From: Thermotoga sp. 4484_232
GTDB lineage: Bacteria > Thermotogota > Thermotogae > Thermotogales > Thermotogaceae
DNA: 13,272 nucleotides
NCBI GenBank assembly: GCA_002084985.1
Contig: MZGO01000070.1
Span: 1-13,272, forward strand
Direction: 5' to 3'
The translations under genes were made by a program, and so were the position numbers. Positions 6,386 to 13,272 of this stretch are shown one piece after another (position 1 is the first letter of the stretch; every line of letters begins with the position of its first letter). The notes under the pieces were generated by a model. That model saw only the letters and a list, made by a program, of their open reading frames with translations. It had not been told where the DNA came from and did not search any database.

Positions 6386-6933
6386 GGTACTCTCCAATAG
6401 CTGGAAGATATGCAAGAGCTTTGCTGAACGTCGCCATATCCAGGGGTAAAGAAGAGGAATTCCTTGAGTATCTGAGGAATTCTCTCGAGGTGTACAAAAG
6501 GATGATGGGGTTCTTCAACGATCCCACGATCTTGCCAGAGAGGAAAGTAGAAGCTATGAGAGAAGTTTTTGATAATTTTGGTATAGAGATTGAAGAAGCT
6601 TTTTTCAATTTTCTCAAGATCCTCTTTGAAAAGAAGAGGCAGAAATATTTGCCATTGATCGTTGAGTACTTCAAAGATATGAAAATAGAATCTGAGAGGA
6701 AGGTCCCGGTTCATTTAACAGTCGCTCACCCTTTGGATGAGGAGGAAAAAGAACTTTTGAGGAAGTTCGTTAAGAAGTATTCTCTTCTCGATCCCATTTT
6801 CACAACGGTGATTGATCCCGAACTGGTGGCAGGAGCTGTGATCGAATTCGAGGGTTACACCATGGATTTAACGGTGAAAGGAAGACTCAAAAGGATAGCA
6901 AGGGATGTGTTCGAAAGGGGTGAGAGATCTTGA
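6382..6933 (+). CDS. atpH: F1Fo-ATP synthase subunit delta
   Basis: The 183-residue protein is the delta (OSCP-like) stator subunit, which sits on top of F1 and links it to subunit b. The family start [16 protein letters not shown] is plain. A helical N-terminal domain is followed by the C-terminal region with [26 protein letters not shown], typical of this subunit. The length is as expected. The start ATG overlaps the atpF stop and the atpH stop overlaps the atpA TTG as TTGA (6930-6933), so three consecutive subunits are coupled by 4-nt overlaps. No frame problem is seen. Confidence 0.92.
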   Translation: MRYSPIAGRYARALLNVAISRGKEEEFLEYLRNSLEVYKRMMGFFNDPTILPERKVEAMREVFDNFGIEIEEAFFNFLKILFEKKRQKYLPLIVEYFKDMKIESERKVPVHLTVAHPLDEEEKELLRKFVKKYSLLDPIFTTVIDPELVAGAVIEFEGYTMDLTVKGRLKRIARDVFERGERS

Positions 6934-7823
6934 GGATAAACCCTGGAGAATTAACGAAGATTTTGGAATCCAGAATTGAAAGTTACAAGGAGGAAATAGA
7001 GCTTGAAGATACCGGAAAGGTCGTTCAGGTCGGAGATGGTATAGCCAGAGTCTATGGACTGAACAAAGTCATGGCAAATGAGCTCGTGGAATTCGTTGAG
7101 ACCGGCGTTAGGGGTCTTGCGTTCAATTTGGAAGAAGACAACATAGGTGTGATCATATTGGGAGAGTACGAAAACATAAAAGAGGGCCACACGGTAAGAA
7201 GATTGAAAAGGATCATAGAAGTTCCTGTTGGTGAGGAGCTTCTAGGAAGGGTTGTGAACCCTCTGGGAGAGCCACTCGACGGTAAAGGTCCGATAGAGGC
7301 AAAACACACGAGAAGAATCGATATAAAAGCCCCTGGTGTCATATACAGAAGGCCTGTCAACACGCCACTTCAGACTGGAATAAAGGCAATAGACGCTCTG
7401 ATACCTATAGGAAGAGGACAGAGGGAGTTAATCATAGGTGATAGACAAACGGGAAAAACCGCTATCGTCATAGACACGATAATAAATCAGAAGGATCAAG
7501 GAGTTTACTGTATATACGTTTCAATAGGGCAGAAAGCATCCGCAGTTGCAAGGATCATAGATAAACTGGAGCAATACGGAGCCATGAAACACACCACCGT
7601 TGTTGTGGCAACGGCCTCAGACCCTGCGGCACTCCAATATCTCGCACCGTATGCGGGATGTGCGATGGGAGAGTACTTCATGTACACGGGAAGAGACGCT
7701 TTGGTCGTCTACGACGATTTGTCGAAACATGCTGTTGCTTACAGACAATTATCACTCCTTCTCAGAAGACCACCTGGAAGGGAAGCTTACCCAGGGGATC
7801 GGCTTACATACCAACGAACGTGA
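6930..7823 (+). pseudogene. atpA: F1Fo-ATP synthase subunit alpha, 5' fragment (nucleotide-binding domain), frameshifted
   Basis: This begins as a normal alpha subunit: the N-terminal beta-barrel region, then Walker A GDRQTGKT at residues 170-177 and the Walker B strand LVVYDD ending at Asp262-Asp263. Homology runs through [12 protein letters not shown] (residue 290, codon 7797-7799). The frame then reads eight unrelated codons to a stop at 7823. The family continues here with about 37 residues (FYLHSRLLERA to VETQ) that are missing from the DNA; coding resumes at SAYIPTN one frame over. The start is TTG 6930, overlapping the atpH stop, with a GGGGTGAG SD. The alpha subunit is normally about 500 residues; the two fragments together give about 465. 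A truncated alpha lacking its C-terminal domain would not form F1. Confidence 0.88.
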
Positions 7824-8329
7824 TATCGATAACGGATGGTCAGATATATCTGGAACCGGGTCTGTTCTATGCTGGTATAAGACCTGCTATAAACGTCGGG
7901 CTTTCGGTTTCGAGGGTTGGAGGGGCCGCTCAGATAAAGGCTATGAAACAGGTGGCAGGTATGTTGAGGCTAGATCTAGCCCAATTCAGGGAACTTGAGA
8001 CCTTCGCCCAATTCGCCACAGAACTTGATCCTGCAACGAGAGCTCAGATAGTCAGAGGGCAACATTTGACCGAACTTCTGAAGCAGGAGCAGTACAGTCC
8101 CATGCCTGTTGAGGAACAGGTGGTTGTTCTGTACGCTGGTGTCAATGGGTATCTCGATGACTTACCTTTGGAAGCTGTTAAAAGGTTTGAGAAAGACTTT
8201 CTGAGGTTCATGAGAGAAAAACACGGAGATGTGCTGGAAGATATAAGAAACAGAAAGGAAATGACAGAGGATACCGAGAAGAAATTGAAAGATGCTCTCG
8301 AAGAGTTCAAAAAAGAGTTCAGGGTGTGA
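7658..8329 (+). pseudogene. atpA: F1Fo-ATP synthase subunit alpha, 3' fragment
   Basis: True alpha-subunit coding in this frame begins at about 7799-7802 with [15 protein letters not shown] and continues for about 175 residues to the stop at 8327-8329. It includes [22 protein letters not shown] with the alpha-subunit arginine region, then the helical C-terminal domain ([36 protein letters not shown]) and a normal family ending. The frame stays open back to an ATG at 7658, but the stretch 7658-7798 is the out-of-phase reading of the Walker B region and has no homology. This piece probably is not translated on its own, as no SD precedes a suitable start. The stop is 6 nt from the atpG start. 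Confidence 0.85.
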
Positions 8330-8335
8330 TGAGGA

Positions 8336-8383
8336 ATGAGCAGAGGAAGGCTCCTGACGATCAGAAGAAGAATAAACGCGTGA
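8336..8383 (+). pseudogene. atpG: F1Fo-ATP synthase subunit gamma, 5' fragment
   Basis: ATG 8336 opens 15 codons, MSRGRLLTIRRRINA, and then a stop at 8381-8383. This is the ordinary beginning of a gamma subunit, whose family continues with a segment like TQSLMKITKAMEMVA. Those residues, about 18 codons, are absent. Coding resumes one frame over at VRKIERE (8380). SD GTGATGAGGA precedes the ATG, and spacing to the atpA stop is 6 nt. The piece is too short for automatic gene finding but is clear by homology. Confidence 0.8.
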
Positions 8384-9111
8384 GAAAAATCGAAAGAGAA
8401 TACAGAAAATTCCGTGAATTCCATGAAGAAGTCGAAAATCTCTGGAAGAAATTACCCGTCTCTTCTATCGAGCATCCATTTTTTGAAGAAGGCTCAAAAA
8501 GACTCGTTGTGGTCATAACGGGAGATCTAGGGCTCTGTGGGGCTTTCAACAGTGAGATAATAAAAGAGGCGGATAAACTGCTGGAAGATGGAGGATCTTT
8601 GATAGCGATAGGGAACAAATCCATAAGCTACTTTTCGAAAAAGATGGATATTTTCAGGTCGTACGATAGATTCTACGATATTCCAGATTTTGGGAAGGCG
8701 AGTTACATTGTCGATGACATAGTGGATTTTCTTAAGGGAGAATCTGGAGAGGTCTACGTGGTGTATGGAAAATTCATAAACGCTCTGATTCAAAGACCAA
8801 GAGCTGAAAGAATAGTTCCTCTTGGGAAAACGGAGGGTAACGAAAACTTGGAATTTGAACCGGAGCTCGAGGTCCTCATTGAAAGGTTTCTTCATTTCTA
8901 TCTCTCAACTAAAATCTTGAACTACATGTTCGAATCCAAAATAAGCGAGTTCTATGCGAGGGAAAATGCTATGAGAAACGCCACGGATAACGCACAGGAT
9001 GTCATAAGGAGGCTGACACTCGAGTACAACAAAGCCAGGCAAGCGTCGATAACTCAGGAAATAATAGAGATAGTCACAGGAGCGGAAGCTCTGAAAGAAT
9101 CGGAAGAGTGA
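8380..9111 (+). pseudogene. atpG: F1Fo-ATP synthase subunit gamma, main 3' portion
   Basis: From VRKIEREYRKF (8380) to the stop at 9111 the frame encodes about 243 residues of the gamma subunit, the central rotor shaft of F1. Visible family features are VVVITGDLGLCGAFNSEI in the Rossmann-like body and the strongly conserved C-terminal helix MRNATDNAQDVIRRL followed by NKARQASITQEI. The frame remains open upstream to an ATG at 8326, but those 18 codons (starting MMRNEQRKAPDD) are an out-of-phase reading of the real N-terminus and should not be taken as the start. The missing N-terminal helix segment normally pairs with the C-terminal helix in the coiled coil and contacts beta, so a product from this frame alone would be defective. 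Confidence 0.88.
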
Positions 9112-9116
9112 GGTGA

Positions 9117-10541
<1,425 letters not shown>

Positions 10542-10551
10542 GGTGTTTTCT

Positions 10552-10872
10552 GTGCTGGTTAAGATCCTGACACCGTACGGGAAAGTCCTGGAGAGGGAGG
10601 CTTATCTTGTAAGTTTCAGAACGCCAGAAGGTTCCATGGGAGTCCTTCCAAGAAGGGCACCTATAATAACGTGCCTTGCTGTCAGTAAAGTGAAGATAGT
10701 CAGTGATGGTGATGTCGAGGAGATAGAGGTTGCTGGTGGAATCCTCTCATGTGATGGAAGGGAGGTTGTGATACTGACGGAGGAGGCTGGTAAAAAAGAG
10801 GATTTGGATCCTCACAGGTTCATGAGAGCAAAAGAAAGAGTCGAGAGGTTATCCCAGAAGGTGAAAAAGTGA
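10552..10872 (+). CDS. atpC: F1Fo-ATP synthase subunit epsilon
   Basis: The product of about 106 residues starts MLVKILTPYGKVLEREA and matches the N-terminal beta-sandwich of epsilon (FRTPEGSMGVLPRRAPI, VAGGILSCDGREVVILTEEA), followed by a short C-terminal helical part (FMRAKERVERLSQK). Epsilon links gamma to the c-ring, and in many bacteria its C-terminus inhibits ATP hydrolysis; here that helical part is short. I start at GTG 10552, since SD TGAGGTG (10539-10545) is 6 nt upstream and T. maritima AtpC begins at the same residue as I recall it. The in-frame GTG at 10543 lies inside the SD. This closes the atp operon. Confidence 0.92.
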   Translation: MLVKILTPYGKVLEREAYLVSFRTPEGSMGVLPRRAPIITCLAVSKVKIVSDGDVEEIEVAGGILSCDGREVVILTEEAGKKEDLDPHRFMRAKERVERLSQKVKK

Positions 10873-10884
10873 GGAGGGATCTTT

Positions 10885-11421
10885 GTGGAATACAGAGTCA
10901 TAACCAGAGGATTTGAACTCAGTGATGCTATGAAAACCTATATAGACAGAAGACTTGAGAAAGTGGACAGAGTTCTAAGGGAGGACGATGTAACATCCAT
11001 GGAAATCAGAATCGAAAAAGATGCAGAAAATTACGTTGTAAAGATCATTCTTAACATGAGAGGAGAAATGATAAATGTAGAGGAGAGAAACTCCGACGTT
11101 TATACTGCGATAGATTTCGTATCCGATGCTCTTGAAAAGAGGGTTAAAAAAGCGAAAGACAAGATGAGGGTAAGGCACAAAAGTGGTGTTCGGGGACTTG
11201 CTGAATCCATGTTGAGTGAGGTCAAAACTGAGGAGGAAGAGGATAAAATCGTCTCTGAGAAAAGGCTCCCTCTACTTCAAATGGATCTCGAAGAAGCTCT
11301 TCTTCAGATGGAAACGATGGATCACATGTTTTTGGTTTTCAGAAATATAGATACAGGGGAGATAAATCTCTTGTTCCGTAAGGATGAAAAGAAATACGGA
11401 CTCATAGAATTTTATGAATAA
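10885..11421 (+). CDS. hpf: ribosome hibernation promoting factor, long form
   Basis: The 178-residue protein has the two-domain layout of long HPF. The N-terminal S30AE/YfiA-type domain (about residues 1-100: YRVITRGFELSDAMKTYI, DVYTAIDFVSDALEKRVKKAKDKM) binds the 30S decoding site. An acidic linker (KTEEEEDK) leads to the C-terminal dimerisation domain (about residues 125-178: RLPLLQMDLEEALLQMETMDHMFLVFRN, ending YGLIEFYE). In the family the long form pairs 70S ribosomes into inactive 100S dimers in stationary or starved cells. GTG 10885 has SD GAGGAGGGAT. The gap to atpC is 12 nt, so it is probably cotranscribed with the ATP synthase. It appears intact. Confidence 0.93.
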   Translation: MEYRVITRGFELSDAMKTYIDRRLEKVDRVLREDDVTSMEIRIEKDAENYVVKIILNMRGEMINVEERNSDVYTAIDFVSDALEKRVKKAKDKMRVRHKSGVRGLAESMLSEVKTEEEEDKIVSEKRLPLLQMDLEEALLQMETMDHMFLVFRNIDTGEINLLFRKDEKKYGLIEFYE

Positions 11422-11426
11422 AAGAG

Positions 11427-12848
11427 GTGAGGGGTATAAAGCAACTTCTAATAAACGTGTCGGGAGAGAATGTCTCCGGTGCCATTCTTGAAGATGGAAG
11501 GTTGTACGAGGTTTTCTCAGAAGAGATCGAAAGTATAAGGGGGAACATATATCTTGGAAAGGTTGAGAAGATCGTTCCTGCACTAGATGCGGCGTTCGTC
11601 AATATCGGTAAAGGGAAAAACGCTTTCTTGCGATTGAGGGATCTGACGAAAACTTACATAGATACCATATTGGGTGGGAAAAAAATCGCTGAAGGTGATA
11701 AAATACTGGTTCAGGTCAAGAAGGATGCGGTTGGAAATAAAGGCCCCCAGGTTACAACCAAATTGAGCCTGGCGGGCCATTTTCTTGTTTTTTTCCCCCT
11801 CTCTAAAGCCAAAGGCATTTCGAAAAAGATCGTTGATAAGGATGAAAGGAACAGGTTGAAAAATATACTGAAAAACCTCTTGAAGGAAGGTTACGGTGTC
11901 GTCCTGAGAACTGCTTCTGAGGGTGTGGGAGAATCGGAGATATTGGAAGAGTATGAAGAAATGAAAAGAGAATGGGAAGATATCCTGAAGAAATTCAAGA
12001 GGTCAAGGAAACCAAAGATACTGAGGGAGGAACCAGAAACACTCGATTTCATCTTGAGAGAGAGACTGGACGGAAGTGTGGATGAAGTTGTGGTGAACGA
12101 TTTAAAAGCGTTTGAAAAAATTTCCTCATATATATCGAAAATGCCAAAAAGGCCCTCCGTTAACATTACCAGAGGAGACGTATTCGATGAATACGGTATT
12201 TACGATAAATTGAAGGAGTTGAATTCTAAAGTTGTAGATTTGGAAAATGGCGGAAGTATCGTCATAGAAGTAACGGAAGCTATGACGGTGATAGATGTTA
12301 ACTCATCAGCTTACATAGAAGCTAAAAATCAGAGAGAATTGTCCTTGAACATCAATCTGGAAGCTGCGAAGGAGATATGCAGGCAGATGAGATTGAGGAA
12401 CATAGGGGGAATCATAATAATAGATTTCATAACGATGGAATATGAGGACGATAAGCGAAAGGTTCTTGAGACATTGAAGAAGGAGTTACTAAAGGACAAA
12501 GCAAAAACAGAGGTATTTGGCTTCACCAGATTAGGCCTTCTCGAAATGACAAGGAGGAGAACTTCTCCTCCTTATGATATTAAGATGTTTGCGAAGTGTC
12601 CAGTGTGTGGAGGAACAGGGAAAGTCCTATCTCCCAAAATAATTCGTGATAGATTGGAAAACGAGCTGAGGAAGTTCTCTGAGGATGATAGCATCGTTTC
12701 TTTCTCCATAAGAGTTCACAGGAACCTTTCAGGGTATTTTAATTCAGAGAATTTGAAACTTTTGAGAAAGAGGGTTAAGAAAAATATCGAGGTTTCCTTC
12801 GACTGGCCGGATCCGAACACTTACGACCTGAAACTCAAAAGGAGGTGA
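11427..12848 (+). CDS. rng: ribonuclease E/G (catalytic core only)
   Basis: The product of about 473 residues is an RNase E/G-type endoribonuclease for rRNA maturation and mRNA decay. It has an N-terminal S1-like RNA-binding region (GKVEKIVPALDAAFVNIG), an RNase H-like part, and the DNase I-like catalytic core with Mg2+ ligands Asp290 (IDVNSSAY) and Asp333 (IIDFITM), spaced 43 as in E. coli RNase E (303 and 346). Cys391 and Cys394 in CPVCGGTGK match the inter-subunit Zn link. It lacks the long C-terminal scaffold of E. coli RNase E. The start is uncertain: GTG 11427 lies within the SD GAGGTGAGGGG (11424-11434), while that SD is best spaced for ATA at 11436. The stop overlaps the next gene as GTGA. 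Confidence 0.92.
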   Translation: MRGIKQLLINVSGENVSGAILEDGRLYEVFSEEIESIRGNIYLGKVEKIVPALDAAFVNIGKGKNAFLRLRDLTKTYIDTILGGKKIAEGDKILVQVKKDAVGNKGPQVTTKLSLAGHFLVFFPLSKAKGISKKIVDKDERNRLKNILKNLLKEGYGVVLRTASEGVGESEILEEYEEMKREWEDILKKFKRSRKPKILREEPETLDFILRERLDGSVDEVVVNDLKAFEKISSYISKMPKRPSVNITRGDVFDEYGIYDKLKELNSKVVDLENGGSIVIEVTEAMTVIDVNSSAYIEAKNQRELSLNINLEAAKEICRQMRLRNIGGIIIIDFITMEYEDDKRKVLETLKKELLKDKAKTEVFGFTRLGLLEMTRRRTSPPYDIKMFAKCPVCGGTGKVLSPKIIRDRLENELRKFSEDDSIVSFSIRVHRNLSGYFNSENLKLLRKRVKKNIEVSFDWPDPNTYDLKLKRR

Positions 12849-12856
12849 ACGACACG
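12837..12856 (+). promoter_or_regulatory. consensus Shine-Dalgarno of the methyltransferase gene with no canonical start at the right distance
   Basis: AAAAGGAGGTGA (12837-12848) is a near-perfect anti-16S match and includes the RNase E/G stop codon. The only canonical in-frame start, GTG 12845, lies inside it. The codon about 8 nt after GGAGG is ACG 12854. Either initiation is non-standard or a base has changed. Confidence 0.55.
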
Positions 12857-13189
12857 GAGAAGAAAAAATTCGAACATTACTATACGGTTGAACCAACTTC
12901 CAAGTTGAAAGTGAAAGTAACAAAACTCGTTCTTAGAAATGGCCATGAGTATCTCTTCAAGACCCCTTCGGGGGTTTACTCATACGGAAGGATAGATAAA
13001 GCCACCAAAATACTGCTCGACCATATGGTAGTTCATGGGGAGAGTCTGCTGGATCTTGGTTGTGGTTATGGTGTTATAGGTATTGTCGCAAAGAAAGAAT
13101 ACCCGAGGATGAAGGTTTTCATGAGTGATATAAACAAAAGAGCGGTGGAATTTGCGAAGATCAACGCAAATATGGATGAAGATAATTGA
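12845..13189 (+). pseudogene. class I SAM-dependent methyltransferase (RsmC-like), 5' fragment, frameshifted
   Basis: The 114-residue reading carries the N-terminal half of an RsmC/MTS-type methyltransferase. Its EHYYTVEP opening and FKTPSGVYSYGRID block are typical. Motif I LLDLGCGYGVIGI forms the SAM-binding loop, and Asp in VFMSDINKRAVEFAKINA binds the SAM ribose. Family members methylate rRNA guanines; the exact target cannot be assigned. The frame ends soon after INANMD. The family segment with the catalytic NPP-type motif IV is missing, and coding resumes one frame over in the next entry. The nearest start in frame, GTG 12845, lies inside a perfect SD (AAAGGAGGTGA, 12838-12848). That SD best serves the ACG at 12854, so the start is unsettled. 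Confidence 0.75.
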
Positions 13190-13272
13190 GGATGCCCCTG
13201 AATATTTGAACGATGGAGGAAGCCTCCAGATGGTAGCGTATCACAATAAGGGGGGGAAAAGGATAAAGGGAT
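13176..13272 (+). pseudogene. class I SAM-dependent methyltransferase, 3' fragment (runs off the window)
   Basis: A second frame, from about 13179, reads KIIEDAPEYLNDGGSLQMVA and then YHNKGGKRI to the window end. In RsmC-type enzymes this is the block just after motif IV, where a helix (IEDAPEYL) precedes the strand GGSLQMVA and the conserved NKGG. It therefore continues the previous entry after an internal loss of several tens of residues that include the catalytic motif. The in-frame ATG at 13176 is a convenient left edge, not a proven start. A run of seven G lies at 13250-13256 but the reading stays in frame through it. Confidence 0.7.

Noticed and set aside
6196..6714. 172-codon open frame on the minus strand
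   Set aside because: It is antisense to intact atpF and atpH, with no SD or recognisable protein features.
8326..8379. Apparent N-terminus MMRNEQRKAPDD of a gamma subunit
   Set aside because: The same bases in the next frame encode the true gamma start MSRGRLLTIRRRINA; this reading only exists because of the deletion downstream.
1518..8390. Programmed ribosomal frameshifting as a general explanation for the broken genes
   Set aside because: Frameshifting can restore phase but not the missing residues; the coding DNA for 18-37 amino acids is absent at each deletion, and no slippery heptamer with a stimulator is seen at the joints.
11788..11799. T7-C5 homopolymer junction that could be a slippery site or sequencing error
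   Set aside because: The RNase E/G frame runs through it without interruption.
12961..12977. Hairpin CCCC-TTCG-GGGG followed by three T, resembling a terminator
   Set aside because: It lies in conserved methyltransferase codons (TPSGV), has only three T, and coding continues past it.
13214..13228. Six-bp inverted repeat TGGAGG-AAG-CCTCCA
   Set aside because: It is short, without a T tract, and falls in the conserved DGGSLQ coding block.

Overview
The window is 13.3 kb of a hyperthermophilic Thermotogales bacterium (Thermotoga or Pseudothermotoga lineage). This call rests on remembered Thermotoga maritima proteins: PolA, CheX, GDPD, the ATP synthase subunits and the HPF/RNase E/G pair all resemble them closely. 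The sequence is rich in AGG, AGA and ATA codons, starts often at GTG or TTG, and has strong Shine-Dalgarno (SD) sequences. All genes lie on the + strand. Gaps are 15 nt or less, or the genes overlap (ATGA, TTGA, GTGA). I see no intergenic stretch long enough for a promoter or terminator, so the region reads as one long polycistronic unit entered and left outside the window.

Layout. At 1-45 is the tail of an upstream gene. At 42-512 is a putative lipoprotein, and at 527-1240 a glycerophosphodiester phosphodiesterase. DNA polymerase I occupies 1256-3849 and is broken. At 3863-4321 is the CheY-P phosphatase CheX. The F1Fo-ATP synthase operon runs from 4327 to 10872 in the order atpZ-I-B-E-F-H-A-G-D-C, with atpA and atpG broken. 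At 10885-11421 is a long-form ribosome hibernation factor, at 11427-12848 RNase E/G, and from 12845 to the end a class I SAM methyltransferase, also broken.

The main observation is damage. Four genes (polA, atpA, atpG and the methyltransferase) each carry an internal deletion that joins two good coding segments in different frames. Compared with remembered T. maritima proteins, the missing pieces are about 95, 112 and 55 nt, plus an unmeasured one in the methyltransferase. In the three cases I could size, the frame change agrees with the estimate. polA also carries a perfect 10-bp tandem duplication. All the other genes look intact. Since at least polA and the ATP synthase should be under strong selection, an assembly, amplification or chimera artefact is the first explanation to test. 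Real decay of this copy is the alternative.

Functionally the cluster joins replication/repair (PolA), lipid turnover (GDPD), chemotaxis signal termination (CheX), energy conservation (ATP synthase) and ribosome/RNA housekeeping (HPF, RNase E/G, methyltransferase). The c subunit carries a two-carboxylate ion site (E37 and E70, with T71 and Y75), which suggests a Na+-coupled enzyme. I found no mobile element, CRISPR array, tRNA or rRNA. I found no convincing new biological system. The most unusual signals are the clustered frame-breaking deletions, the long atpZ/atpI overlap, and two genes whose SD placement does not fit the nearest canonical start.
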